Shown here piece by piece: positions 23,418-36,080 of a DNA stretch of 64,000 bases (position 1 is the first letter of the stretch; every line of letters begins with the position of its first letter). The notes beneath the pieces are model-generated. The model did not search any database, had not been told where the DNA came from, and saw only the letters and a list, made by a program, of their open reading frames with translations. This stretch comes from Phaseolus vulgaris (Eukaryota; Streptophyta; Magnoliopsida; Fabales; Fabaceae). The position numbers and the translations under genes were made by a program. The stretch lies in NCBI RefSeq assembly GCF_000499845.2, contig NC_023749.2:26707621-26771620 (forward strand), in the 5' to 3' direction.

Positions 23418-24071
23418 TGTTGAATCAAGTGGTGTTCAAGTTTTGAAGAATCCAAATCCTTTGAAGGATGTTGAAGCCTTGGCTGTGCTTGATATTGCTG
23501 TGCTGGTTTAGCTTAGTTTTGGTGTAGTTTATATGTTGCAATCCACCCTTTGATTAAATCTAAAGCATTGGCATTCTCAATCTTTGTGAAAGTAAAATGT
23601 TTTCAAACTAAGTTAAAACAACCGATTGTTTTGTCGAAACAACCGATTGTTTATACTTAGGTGTTTTAAGGAAAAAATTGAAAACTGTTTTTAAATGGTT
23701 GAACTGTTAAGTACCAAAACAACTGATTGATTCGAGGAAACAACCGATTTTTTGTTTTGGGACCATAACAGAAAAACTGTTTTCTGTTTGACTAAGCTTT
23801 AAATGATTTAACTGCTTACGCTCCAGTCATTAAATGCTTTGACCAATCTTTTAATGCAATTTAAGAGTTTGTTAAGATTTGATAACAAACTACATCTTTG
23901 AATATATTCAGAAAAACAGATTTGAGATTTAAAAATAAAAGAATCTTTGACAAGTTTTTCCAAAGAGTATGAGTTTTTCAAAGAGCTGAGATTGCTAAGA
24001 GTTTGTGATTGATCAAAGTGTATGGAATAGGATTCTGCTTGTATTGATTTCATATTATCTTCTGTAACAAG
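23418..24071 (+). repeat. SIRE-like solo LTR, left part (continues at 36081)
   Basis: Starts TGTTGAATCAAGTGG and is homologous to the reverse complement of Element 4's LTRs. It is split by Element 2. TSD AAAGG lies just before it (23413-23417) and just after its other part (36586-36590), and no internal region follows, so it is a solo LTR left by LTR-LTR recombination. Contains two pairs of the AACAACCGATTGTTT motif (23616-23652 and about 23716-23752). Confidence 0.9.
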
Positions 24072-24809
24072 TGATCCTGCCTATTGACCGGAGCGCTGGA
24101 GAATGCCTCGTCAAAGGATCGACGTGCGCGCCGCTTCTCACCTTCGTTCCTCCTCTGGATCTATCTCAAGAACCTGCAAAGAAACGATACGGCGCCGTTG
24201 CGGCCGATCGCAGTCCGACGCTCAAGTCAGTGACGGTATCACCAAATACTAAGAACTGGAACCGTGCAAATCTCTCTCACAAACAGCTCTGTCACTCGCA
24301 AGCGTAAAGTGTATGAACTGAACGTGCGTACCTTAGAAAATCTGTTAGGAACTCTTATATACCTGGTGGTTTTCTCTCTCCTGGCAGTTACAGACTTGGA
24401 CATGTGGTCTGCATCCAACTGCACACGTGTCATCATCCGGAGGCTCCCTGACTTGGCGCCACTTCTATTCTCATTCTGGCTAAGTTACCTACGCATGGTA
24501 CTGCCCAGCGCATAGCTAACTCAGGAGTGCGATCTCTACTGAAACTGGCGAGTTTGGGCCTTCATACACCTTCCTTGTGGTCTCGCCGGCCGCCTTCATA
24601 ATCTGCGATCTCCTTCGTCTTCGGCGATGTGCTTATTCATCTGGCGATCGCCTGTTCTGGCAAGCTGGGGATCGGAACACGCCAACTTAACAATCGGCGA
24701 CTACACGTGCCTCCCGACTTCCTTCCTAACTGCCAACCTGGCGCCTTGTCAACGCGCCTATACTGTAGCAGGATGCCACGTCGTCGCACCCGACCACCAG
24801 GGCGGTACA
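24072..24809 (-). repeat. Element 2 3' LTR
   Basis: Left LTR of the minus-strand element, bounded by ACAAG outside and the polypurine tract inside. TATA box on the minus strand at 24361-24354. Confidence 0.95.
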
Positions 24810-24825
24810 CAAGCCCCCCAGTCTT
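24810..24825 (-). promoter_or_regulatory. Element 2 polypurine tract
   Basis: Plus-strand CAAGCCCCCCAGTCTT, read on the minus strand as AAGACTGGGGGGCTTG directly before the 3' LTR; identical to the Element 1 tract. Confidence 0.85.
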
Positions 24826-25164
24826 AAGCGAAGACTTGTCTAGCGAAAAGACTGAAAAAGCCTTCGTTAACACCGGTCTACGTGGCATGGACGCAGAATT
24901 CCAAGCGATAGTACTTTCTGCTGCTCTGACGCTCCACCAAACCCTTCGCGCATCGTTTGACACGTGGCTTCATCAACGGCTCTCTTCGTCTGTCGTTAGC
25001 GCTTCCAAACTTATTTCGAAAACCCTTAAACCCCTTACGCTCCTACTGTTCCATCACCTTCCTCACACTTGCGTACGCTCTTATTTCCTTCTGCGAAAAA
25101 CTCTCGACATTCCTCGACGCTCCAGATCACCACCTCCTTTCAACGTTCTCCTGATCATCGAAAG
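24826..25164 (+). promoter_or_regulatory. Element 2 aORF promoter and 5' UTR region
   Basis: Between the polypurine tract and the first splice donor. G-box CACGTG at 24961-24966, 198 bp before the donor at 25165. Collinear with 14021-14357 of Element 1. Confidence 0.45.
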
Positions 25165-25396
25165 GTAACTACTTTCCTTCATCTGGTGGGTTTCCTTGCA
25201 TTTTCACCGATTTGCATCATCCTGTAACTGTCTGGTGCATACGCTGTGGGCTGTTTTCCATTTCTCCTTCTGCGTAACTTAGGGCTCTGTCGATCGTCGC
25301 AACGAACTCACATTCGTTCGTCTTTCACCTTCCCTCCCTGATCGAGTCAGCCTTTGTAACCCTCCTGATTATTTTTCCTTTCTTCTTCGTTTGCAG
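25165..25396 (+). other. Element 2 aORF 5' UTR intron
   Basis: Donor CGAAAG|GTAACT at 25165 and acceptor TTTGCAG at 25390-25396, ten bases before the ATG at 25406; 232 bp. Conserved in position with Elements 1 and 3. Confidence 0.65.
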
Positions 25397-25405
25397 TTTG
25401 CTATC

Positions 25406-28031
25406 ATGTCTCGCACGAAGATCACCCCGAACCCCCCTCCATCAGCGCGAAACCCTCCTCCACAAGCACACGACCCGATGCAAGTTCGTGGTGCTCCCTC
25501 TTCGCAGGCTGTGAGGCCTGCGTCTTCTCAAACCGCGCTGGCCCAGGCGACTCCCCCAAACGCTGGAGGAGCCCCCATCCCTCCGCCAGACTTCAAGGTT
25601 TTATACTCATGGGCTAGCTCAACCCTCTTAAAGGAAACGTCGTCGGTGAACACTGCGGGAGCGGTTCTGCGATTGACCAAAGGGGACGAGGCCCACCAAT
25701 CGTTCCACAAGGAGCACGATGAGAGAATGATGGTGCTGCCTTGCCCCGCCACTCTGCCAGTGTGCGCCGATGATAAAGTGAGCGCCGACGGGCCCTTCTG
25801 CTTCGTCTACACCACTTTCTTCAAGAAGGTCAAACTCAGGTTCCCTCTCACTCGATTTGAGAGGGAACTCTTAACCGAGCTCAACATCGCTGCCGCCCAG
25901 CTTCACCCCAACAACTGGGCGTTTGTCCGAGCTTTCGAGATAACGTGCGCCCACCTGGGGTTGCCCGCGTCAGTGGACGTATTTTTATTTCTGTTTGAGG
26001 CCAAACACCCAGGAGATCGCCTGTGGGTCAGCCTGAACGCCATTGCTGGGAGATCCATTTTCACCATCTTCCAGCAGTCGTACAAGGATTGGAAGGGGAA
26101 GTTCATCCAGGTTCGCGCAAACGACAAAGACCCTTCCCTCCTCGACGGTTTCCCCTTGTACTGGGTGGACAAGGGGAAAAAGGAGTCCAAGAGCTGCTTC
26201 AGGAGGCCCAGAAGTCCTGATAGCATGGGAGCTTTGGACAGAGACCTTTGTCTCTTCTGGAAGAGGGTGGCAGATGCCCACATAACATTCTTGACCCCCA
26301 CCCTGATTTCCTTCGAGTTCTTTGAGGACCAGTTGGAATTTCAAATAGGTTAGGACACTACATCTTTGTCTTGACATTGCTTCTGATATTGTTTCTGGGC
26401 GTCTTGTGCGATACACACAAGACTTTGGTTTTATCTTTTCTGCATATGCCTGCTTTTGCTGTCTTATTGTCTTGTACACTTACCCCTTTCTCCTTTGAGC
26501 TAACTTATGCATTTTCATTTCATGTAGACACCATGTTGGGTAAGAATATGCTCGCTGATTTGAAGGCGCTCGCCCGCACCCACGGGTTGGCGAGCGGTTC
26601 CCAGACGGTGCCCAACTCGGCGGTCGAGAAGGCCATCATTCATGGGCGATCACCGCCTAAGGAGCCCTCTCAGCAAAAGAAACTGGTCCTGAAGAGGCCA
26701 AAACGGAAGGCCCCCCAAGTTGTCCAAGAGGATGAGGAAGAGGACGACGAGGTCACTAAGGATGGCCTCGTTACAAAGAGGAAAAGGGTGGCGTCACCTT
26801 CTGCACCTGCCCCGCCCCCTCTTCCAGCTTCAACACCACCGTCAACACCTGCCCCTCCTCCCTCATCGCCAACACCACGAGCCCCTTCACCACCAGTCCA
26901 AGCAGTTCCATTGGCCACTGCGCCACCTGCAACTGAGGCCCCGGAGCCAAACTTCTTAGAGGACCCCCCGAGCGCCTCTACACCGCATATATCAGCAGGG
27001 GGGGCCCTCCTTCCAACACCTCAGCTGCAGGAATCGTTCCAATCGGGGATGAGGTCGCCGACACCTCTCCAATCCTAATCACCGAGTCCCCGATTGCGTC
27101 GCCGCGCCAGGAAGCAAACACCGAAAATGTTGCTAAGGAAGGCGGCGACGAGAATCCTCAACAAGCCCCGCTGGCGGTCACGAGGATGTGGGAACCTCTG
27201 ACTGCTAAACTCAAAACCATTGCAGAGGATATCCCATCAATCATAACGAGAGCTGTGGAGAGCTCCACCAGGCGGCTACAGGATGACATCTACAACCTCA
27301 AGACCGAGAACAGCACAATGAAGGTCGAGGTGGAGAAGGTGTCATTCAGCCTGACGCTCGCGGAAATGGAACATTCTCGAGTGGAGGATGCCCTAAACAC
27401 CGAGCTTAGGCTTGCGCGCAAGGAAGCTGTTGACCTTCGCCGCAAAGTCCATGAACTTGCCCAAGAAAAAGTCGAACTTGAAAGCAGAATCGTGCCTCTA
27501 CGCACCAAGGCGAGCGACCTGGAGGCTCAAATTCAAGCCAATGCCGATAAGGTACAGAAGCTGGAGCAAAGGTCGATCGACCGCGAGAAGCTACTTGGGC
27601 AAGTAGAGAAAGCAAGAGATGACGCCATGGCTGATCTCTCTGAGGCAAACAAAGAGAAGGTGAAGATGGTTGCCGAGTTGGCCCAGGCTCAAACAGAATC
27701 TAAGAAGGTGGCTGACGACCTTCTTCAAGCTCAAGAGACCAACAAACAACTCCAAAAACAGGTCGAAGAGCTGGAGCAGCAGAACAAGGAGCTTAAGCAG
27801 CAGGTTGAGGGATTTCAACAGCAAATCGAAGAATTTCAAAAGCAAATTGAAGAACTCAAGCTAAGCTCCGCTCAGATTCTGGTTGCTGGGTTTGATGCCG
27901 CTCGAGAACAGTTTGCATGCCTCTTCCCTGATCTTGACCTTAGCATGGTGTCGTTAGACAACGAAGTAGTAGATGGGAAGGTCGTTCCCGCCGAAGGCTC
28001 AACCAATTCTACCCCATCTGCTTCTTTATGA
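25406..28031 (+). pseudogene. Element 2 antisense gene (aORF), two coding exons, one frameshift
   Basis: Coding exon A 25406-26348, intron 26349-26527 (GT..AG, 179 bp, phase 1), coding exon B 26528-28031; about 815 residues if the frame is corrected. Start MSRTKITPNPPPS matches MTRTKITPNPPPS of Element 1. Without splicing exon A ends at once in TAG (26351-26353), so splicing is needed for a full product. A 1-bp deletion in the G run at 26998-27004 breaks the frame in the Pro-rich linker. Downstream the coiled coil (about 27186-27870) and the tail with FACLFPDLDLS remain open to 28031. The coiled coil has an added Gln/Glu-rich stretch relative to Element 1. The N-terminal domain is the Transposase_28-like one; function unknown. 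Confidence 0.85.
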
Positions 28032-28584
28032 ATTCACTTGTATTTACCTTGTAAAAACTCTTGCACATGTATTTTGAACAGCTACTTATTTCAATAGCGA
28101 AATTTGGATATGTCTTCTGACTTCTCTTGAGCGCTTTACTTTCTTTGTATGCCTAACTCTGCTATGTTTAACTTAGCGATTTTGCAAACATGACCTTTGG
28201 CGTAACTTCTTCGAGCCGATTCAAACTTAAGCAATAATCACTTTAAACAACTTGTACTCTTGAGGCACTAACCTTATCATAAGAATACCTTCCAAGCAAC
28301 GAACTGTAACTCAATCATTGGTTCAAACAACGTCCCGCTCGACCTGCTTTATCAAACAAGTCTTTCAATCTTTTCCCGATCGCCAAGACCTCTTGGCAAC
28401 ACCAACTTTTCCCAGCCTCATGCTTTGGCAATCGTTTCTTTATCTGGGGTAGAAACGCCCTTTGGGATCTTCCTTTGCCCCCTTGAACTTCAGAGCAAAA
28501 GACCGGCTGACTAGGCGTTCTCTTCGAACCTACCTTAGCCACCTTTCAAGCTTCTTCCACCCTCTTCGCCATACATGAACTCGT
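28032..28584. other. Element 2 spacer, 3' side of antisense gene
   Basis: No ORF supported. Collinear (reverse complement) with 10576-11169 of Element 1; likely 3' UTR of the antisense gene. Confidence 0.45.
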
Positions 28585-29285
28585 TCAAGACGAGAAGGAT
28601 TTTATCTTGCCTACGCTCGCATGTAAGCGAGAAGGTCTTTAACTCGCCTGAACTCGCTTATCGGCGAGAAGGACTTTTTACTCGCCTGAACTCGCTTATC
28701 GGCGAGAAGGACTTTTTACTCGCCTGAACTCGCTCATCGGCGAGAAGGTCTTTAAATGGCCTTAACTCGCTCAACGGCGAGAAGGACTTTATCTGGTGCC
28801 TCAACTTGCCCAGGGTGTACATCTCCTCCCCCCTGGATGCACTGAGGACCTTTCTTTCTCTCGCCTGCACTCGCTCGACGGCGAGGAGGTCTTTTAACTT
28901 GCCTCAACATTGCCCCAGGAGTTACATCTTCTCGCTCCCAGAAACACGGAGGACTTTTTCTCTTTCTCGCCTGCACTCGCTCAACGGCGAGGAGGTCTTT
29001 TAACTTGCCTCAACATTGCCCCAGGAGTTACATCTTCTCGCTCCCAGAAACACGGAGGACTTTTTCTCTTTCTCGCCTGCACTCGCTCAACGGCGAGGAG
29101 GTCTTTTAACTTGCCTCAAAACGCGCGAGGGCGTTGAGGTCTTCCATCTGGTGCCTCCGATCGCCGAAAGACGATGAGGACTTAAAACTTAACTGGTGCC
29201 TCCAATCGCCGAAAGACGATGAGGACTTAAAAACTTAACTGGTGCCTCCAATCGCCGAAAGACGATGAGGACTTTATACTTTTTA
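28585..29285. repeat. Element 2 tandem array of hairpin-forming repeats
   Basis: Three units of about 44 bp near 28630-28750 (actcgcctgaactcgcttatcggcgag), three units at 106-bp spacing (28860, 28966, 29072), then three units of about 47 bp at 29150-29285. Each of the first two classes carries CTCGCC...GGCGAG arms. It is the Element 1 array in reverse, with a different copy number of the short units. Confidence 0.9.
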
Positions 29286-29527
29286 GAAAGCATGCGATAT
29301 ATCTTTTCTTGCCTCAAATCATGTACAAATGACAAGGTCTTTTTTTTTTCAAAACTTTCTAAAATAACACACATGCAATCTGGAAACACCTTATACTTCG
29401 AAAACTCTTCTTTTATTGGGTGGCCTCATTAAAAAACCCTCCTTAGGGAAAAAGAGTGCCCCCTTGAAACTGTTTTAACAGAGACATTGCAATATAACAT
29501 TTGTGTTTGTCTTTACTTACAAAACTC
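29286..29527 (-). other. Element 2 post-pol spacer
   Basis: About 240 bp between the array and the gag-pol stop, collinear with 9593-9837. No gene. Confidence 0.4.
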
Positions 29528-32500
29528 TTAACTATGGTACAACTTCAGGTGTGTGGCGTTCCAGGTACGAGGGATCGCTCCTCCTTCCAGCGTCTCTAAG
29601 CGGTAGGCTCCGTTCCCGAGTGCCTCAGTTATTCTGAACGGTCCAGTCCACTTGGGTGAGAGTTTATTCTCCATCTCGTACTGGTGGGCCTTCCTCATCA
29701 CCAGATCGCCTTCTCTAAACTGCCTTGGCATCACCTTAGAGTTGTACCTTCGCTCGACCCTTCTTTTCACCGCCTCAGCCTTCAGCCTTGCCTCCTCCCT
29801 GACCTCATCCAGCAGATCCAGGTTCAGCCTTCTCTCTTCATTCGAGTCTTCCTCTACAAAGTTCTGGAATCTCGGCGAGCTCTCCTGAATCTCGACTGGA
29901 ATCATGGCATCACACCCATAGACCAAGCTAAACGGGGTCTCATGGGTTCCTGACTGCTCGGTGGTGTGGTACGCCCAGACTATACGGGGTACCTCCTCAG
30001 CCCAACTTCCCTTGGCTTTCTCGAGCCTTCTCTTCAAACCTCTCAGCAACACCCGATTAGCTGATTCCACATGGCCATTTGTTTGAGGGTGCTCGACGGA
30101 TGCAAACACTTGCTGAATTCCCACCCCTTCGCAGAGCTTTTTCAACAGGTGGCTTGCAAACTGCGTCCCATTATCTGATACCAGGCGTTTAGGCACTCCA
30201 AACCGGCACACGATGTTCTTCCATACAAAACCTTCGATCTTGTGCGCGGTGATCTGGGCCACTGGTTCTGCTTCAATCCACTTGGTAAAATACTCAATCG
30301 CCACCACCAAGTACTTCATCTGCCTGATCGCCAGTGGAAAAGGTCCCAGGATGTCGATTCCCCAAGTATGAAACGGCCAAGGGCTATAGATCGACTTCAA
30401 CTCCTCGGGAGGTGCCTTGTGCCAATCGGCGTGCTGCTGGCATTGTTTGCAGCACTGGGCATACTTCTTGCAATCTTCTCTCATGGATGGCCAATAGTAG
30501 CCTGCACGGAGAGTCCTCGCGGCCAGAGCTCGACCCCCGACGTGACTTCCACATATTCCTTCGTGGAGCTCTGCCATAATTCTCGTGCACTTCTCGCCGT
30601 GTATACATTCCAGGAGCGGGTGAGTGAACCCAAACCTGTACAGATCGCCATCAACCAGTGTATACTTGCTGGAATTCTTCTTTACCTTCCTAGCTTCTGT
30701 TGGATCTAACGGGAGGAGGCCATCCGCCAGGCATCGCTTGTACTGTGTTATCCACATGTCTGGCTCATGGGTGGCGCAGACCTGCATCACGTCCACCCTC
30801 TCTCCTCGACAAGCTCTGACTCTCGGCGATCTCAGAGTTTCTTGCGTCAAAGACTTATGGCTTCTCGCTGCCTTCTCCGTCGACTTGCTTATCTGAAGGA
30901 CCAGGTGATCTGCTACGAATGCCCTCGGCGTCTTCAGTGTTTCTTGGATCACTGTCCTCTGCCTACCCCCTTGCCTGAGCTGGCGAGCTTAGCAAGCAAG
31001 TCAGATCGGGCATTCTGTTCTCGGGGCACATGCACCACTTCAAAAGAGGCAAAGGAACTCTTCAATTCCTGCACATACGCCAAGTAAGCCGCCATTTGTG
31101 GATCTTTGGCCTGGAACTCGCCTGTTACTTGCCCTGTGACCAGCAGCGAGTCACTTTTAGCCATCAGCACTCTGGCTCCCATTTCCTTAGCCAGCAGAAT
31201 CCCGGCGATCAGCGCCTCATACTCTGCTTGATTGTTGCTGGCTTTGAAGGCGAATCTCAGCGATTGTTCGATCAGCACGCCGTTGGGTCCTTCTAATATG
31301 ACTCCAGCACCGCTACCCTGCTGGTTTGACGATCCATCCACCGAGAGCACCCAACGGAAATCGTCTCCTTCAACCCGCGTCGCCTCTGAAGAGAGCTCAA
31401 CTATGAAATCAGCGAAGACTTGCCCCTTGATCGGGCCTCGGGGCTCATATTTAATGTCAAATTCTGACAATTCGACTGCCCACTTCACCATTCTTCCTGC
31501 GACGTCAGGTTTCTTCAAGACCTTCTGGATGGGCAGGTCAGTCATCACCAGTATTGTGAAACTGTGGAAGTAGTGGCGCAACCTCCTCGCCGAAAACACC
31601 ACAGCCAATGCAGCCTTCTCCAGGGCCTGATATCTCGTTTCCGGGCCCTGCAACACTTTACTCACGAAATAAATAGGCTTCTGAGCCTGATCCTGGTCCT
31701 GGGCGAGCACCGCACTCACCGCCCTCTCAGTCACAGCAAAATACAACCTGAGAGGGATTCCCGCCAGTGGTTTGCACAGAACCGGCGGGCTCGCCAAATA
31801 TTTCTTCAGCTCGACGAAAGCTTCCTCGCACTCTTTCGTCCAAACGAACTTGTTATTGCGCCGCAGACACTGGAAATAGGGATGTCCCTTTTCTCCGCTC
31901 GCTGACACGAAGCGGGATAGGGCCGCCATCCGACCCGTCAGCTGCTGGACTTCTTTCACTGTAGTCGGGCTTCTCATCGCCAAGATGGCGGCACACTTGT
32001 CCGGGTTGGCCTCTATTCCTCTTTCAGTTAAAAGAAAACCCAAGAACTTCCCAGCCTCCACGCCGAAAATGCACTTCTCCGGGTTGAGCTTCAACTTAAA
32101 CTTGGCGATCGTCGTGAACAATTCTTCCAAGTCTGCAACGTGCTTGCCTTTCTCCTGCGAGGTCACGACCATGTCATCGACGTAAGCTTGCACGTTCCTT
32201 CCCAGCATTGGTGCAAGTACTCGGTCTATCAGCCTCTGGTACGTGGCCCCCGCATTCTTCAGCCCAAACGGCATCACCTTATAGCAGTAGCACGACCTCT
32301 CCGTCATGAAGGCTGTTTTTTCTTCATCCATGGGATGCATCTTGATCTGATTATAGCCCGAGAAGGCGTCCAGGAAACTCAGCAGCTTGCACCTGCAGCA
32401 CTATCGACCAGGGCATCAATGCTTGGTAAAGGATACGAATCCTTTGGGCAAGCCTTATTCAGGTCGGTGAAATCGACGCACATGCGCCATTTCCCGTTGC

Positions 32501-34979
32501 TCTTCTTCACCAGCACGACATTCGCCAACCACTCAGGGTACTGGACTTCCCTGATGTGGCCTGCAGCGAGGAGTTTCTGGGTCTCATCCTTGATCGCCTG
32601 CCTCCTCTCTTCATTAAATTTCCTCCTTCTTTGCCGCACCGGTCTCACCATGTTGTCCATCGCCAGATGATGGCACAAGAAGTCGGGATCGATCCCGGGC
32701 ATGTCCGAAGCGGACCAGGCAAACGCGTCCAGATGCCGTTCAATCACTTTGGCGATCTGGTCCTGGAGATCGACCTCCAGAGATCTTCCGAGCTTGAAAA
32801 CTTTCCCCCCGATCTCCTTCTCGAGCCACTGCTCGACGGGCTTGGGCCTTGATTCTCTGGCGATCACCGCCTTGGCAATTCCGAGTTCCCTTGCTACCTC
32901 CGGGCGATTCCGCGCCTCTTCCTCCTCCAGGGCAGCATTCCTCTCCCCCAGCTCAGCATCTACCATCTCTATGTCCCTTCCGGCGGTTTCCTCCATTATC
33001 GGCGGTCTGGGCTTCACACCGGGCGGTGGGGTGGTTGTGACATAGCTCACTGATCTTTTATTTTTCAGGCTATTCTCATAGCACTTTTTCGCTTCCTTCT
33101 GATCAGACTTTATCGTGATTACCACCCCTTCCATGGACGGCAGCTTCACCTTCATGTGCCGAGTCGATGGAATTGCGCCTATCCTGTTAAGGGTGGGCCT
33201 TCCCAGCAGGATGTTATAGGCTGAAGGGGCGTTTACGATGAGGTACTTGATTTTCTCCGTCCTCGACCCAGCCTCATCGGTAAACGTGGTTCTCAGCTCA
33301 ATGTACCCCCTGACTTCCACCTGGTCGCCAGCGAACCCATACAAGCACCCTCCATAGGGCCTTAGCTGGTCAAGGGGCAATTCTAGCTGCGTGAAAGTCG
33401 GCCAGAACATCACGTCTGCCGAACTTCCTTGGTCTACCAGAACTCGGTGAACCTTCCTCCCCGCCGTGATCAACGAAATAACAATGGGATCGTTGTCGTG
33501 AGGCACAACGTCCCGAAGATCCTGCTTGGTGAACGTAATGTCCACGTCGGGCGAGTGATCTTCAAACATGTCCACCGACATCACCGATCGCGCGTACTTT
33601 TTCCTCTGCGATGCGGTGCATCCACCACCTGAGAAACCCCCTGCAATGGTGTGGATCTCCCCACGGATAGGCATCTCATGTTGCTGGGCTTCTCCACCTG
33701 CCGGCTGGGAACTCGACGCCCCTCCGGTCCTTCTGTCCAGCAGATAGTCGTTTAGGAACCCGCTCTTGACCAGATCGTCAAGCTGGTATCCTAAAGACAA
33801 ACACGAATCCAGGTTGTGGCCAAAGCACTGGTGAAACTCGCACCAGACGTCCGGCTTCGACCCTAGCACCTTGTCGCCCACCTTCTCGGGCGCCTTCAAC
33901 CTAGCAGATATGTTAGGGATAGCGATCAGGTCCGCTAGTCCCATGACGAATTTGTGCTTAGGTGGGCGATTGTATTCCCGGCGTGCTGGTTGTTGGCGTG
34001 CTGGCGGTTGGCGCGCTTGGCTTCTTCCTTTATTTCTCCTATCGTAAGGATAGCGAGTCCTTTGGTCCTTTCTGACCGCCGCTGCCGTTTCCAGCACCCT
34101 CTGCGGCTGGATCCTGGTCTGGGCGCGTGGCCTGGCGGGAGCCACGCTGCCTCTCTTCTCGGCGACTTCACTCTCGTCGGCGATATGGGCCACCGCAAGT
34201 CGCCTAACTTCAGCAAACGTCGCTGGATGAGCCCTGATCAGGGCCTCGCAGAATGGCCCTGGCTGCACGCCCTTCTTGAAGGCATAAACTAGCATTTCTT
34301 CATCCTTGGCCGACGATCTGACCATCTGCGCTCCGAAGCAATTGAGGTAGTCTCTGAGGGACTCCCCATGGTACTGCCTTATATCAAACAGGTCATAGGA
34401 CACCCTGGGCGGTGCCTTGTTCACAATATACTGCTCGACAAAGATTTTCGAGAATTGCTGAAAATTAGTTATGTGGCCATTAGGCAGGCTCACAAACCAC
34501 TCCATCGCCGTTCCCTGGAGCGTGCTCACGAACATCTTACAATAGACAGCATCCGACCCTCCTGACAGCATCATCTGTGTGTGGAACGTGGTCAGATGAG
34601 CCTCTGGATCTTCCACGCCAGTAAAAACGGCTTTAACCGGGACCACGCTCGTGGGAATTGGCGTGTCGGTAATCGCCTGAATGAAAGGCATTGGGAAAAC
34701 ACGAGGCGGCGTCGACGGTGCCACCTCTTCAGCGGAAGAACGAACCTGCTGCTCCTGAAGAGCTCGACGTAGCTCCTCAGCTACCTTGCTGAGCTCCTCG
34801 TTCCTGGCGCGAGAGGCGACCAGGTCTTCATGTATCCTTGCCTGCTCGACGCGCGAGGCTTCTACAGTCGCCTGCAAAGAGCGCATCATTTCTGCCATCT
34901 GTGCCATGGTCATGGTGGCGTCGCCTTCAGCTGCGACGGGAGCCACGGGACTGGAACGATTGCTCCTCATCTTTCTCAT
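29528..34979 (-). pseudogene. Element 2 gag-pol polyprotein, two frameshifts
   Basis: Same polyprotein as Element 1, read 34979 to 29528 (an in-frame ATG also exists at 35021). Gag, CX2HX4HX4C motif, protease (VDQGSSADV) and the start of RT are open to 32379. A single-base deletion in a GGG run at about 32392 shifts the frame in RT before the LSFLDAFSG motif. RT with YVDD and RNase H are then open as 32340-30949. A second 1-bp deletion (five G instead of six) at 30966-30970 shifts the frame after RNase H. The integrase frame 30952-29528 is fully open with Cys at the position that is a stop in Element 1, and has WGID, SDNGTQF and GHVES (Gln to His). If the two deletions were assembly errors, this copy would be coding-competent. 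Confidence 0.93.
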
Positions 34980-35318
34980 CAACTTCAGCGAACCACAGAA
35001 ATACAGCAAAAAACACTTCAACCACGAACGAACCAGCGATCAATCGGGGAAAACTCAAGAAACTGCGCAAGAACCTAAAAACACCGCAAACCTTCGCAGA
35101 AAACCACCAAAGAACTCGAACCTCCACCAGACAGATTGCGCGCAAGCAACAAAAGACCTCACTCCACCGATTGAGAGACAAACAAACGGCACAAACACAA
35201 ACTCACCGAACGAAACTCAAAGAAACTGCCAACGACGGTTGCACCAGCACACAACCGCGCAGAAAACCTCGAAAAACTCCACGAACTCACGCTGTGGATG
35301 GGAGCACGTTTTACACGG

Positions 35319-35336
35319 CCCCACGGTGGGCGCCTG
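35319..35336 (-). promoter_or_regulatory. Element 2 primer-binding site, tRNA-Lys
   Basis: Plus-strand GGCCCCACGGTGGGCGCC, complement of the tRNA-Lys 3' end, next to the 5' LTR at 35338. Confidence 0.85.
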
Positions 35337-35337
35337 A

Positions 35338-36075
35338 TGATCCTGCCTGTTGACCGGAGCGCTGGAGAATGCCTCGTCAAAGGATCGACGTGCGCGCCGC
35401 TTCTCACCTCCGTTCCTCCTCTGGATCTATCTCAAGAACTTGCAAAGAAACGATACGGCGCCGTTGCGGCCGATCGCACTCCGACGCTCAAGTCAGTGAC
35501 GGTATCACCAAATACTAAGAACTGGAACCGTGCAAATCTCTCTCACAAACAGCTCTGTCACTCGCAAGCGTAAAGTGTATGAACTGAACGTGCGTACCTT
35601 AGAAAATCTGTTAGGAACTCTTATATACCTGGTGGTTTTCTCTCTCCTGGCAGTTACAGACTTGGACACGTGGCCTGCATCCAACTGCACACGAGTCATC
35701 ATCCGGAGGCTCCCTGACTTGGCGCCACTTCTATTCTCATTCTGGCTAAGTTACCTACGCATGGTACTGCCCAGCGCATAGCTAACTCAGGAGTGCGATC
35801 TCTACTGAAACTGGCGAGTTTGGGCCTTCATACACCTTCCCTGTGGTCTCGCCGGCCGCCTTCATAATCTGCGATCTCCTTCGTCTTCGGCGATGTGCTT
35901 ATTCATCTGGCGATCGCCTGTTCTGGCAAGCTGGGGATCGGAACACGCCAACTTAACAATCGGCGACTACACGTGCCTCCCGACTTCCTTCCTAACTGCC
36001 AACCTGGCGCCTTGTCAACGCGCCTATACTGTAGCAGGATGCCACGTCGTCGCACCCGACCACCAGGGCGGTACA
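35338..36075 (-). repeat. Element 2 5' LTR
   Basis: 738 bp, partner of 24072-24809. TATA box on the minus strand at 35627-35620. Followed outside by ACAAG. Confidence 0.95.
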
Positions 36076-36080
36076 ACAAG

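Larger units (their letters stand above)
24072..36075 (-). mobile_element. Element 2: full-length Tat-lineage retrotransposon, minus strand
   Basis: A 12.0-kb sister of Element 1 with two 738-bp LTRs (24072-24809 and 35338-36075) and a perfect TSD ACAAG (24067-24071 and 36076-36080). LTRs differ at about eight positions by eye (about 1.1 percent). Same internal plan: primer site 35319-35336, gag-pol 34979-29528, hairpin array about 28585-29285, antisense gene 25165-28031, polypurine tract 24810-24825. Inserted inside a SIRE-like solo LTR. It carries three frame-breaking 1-bp deletions, all in G runs. Confidence 0.95.
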
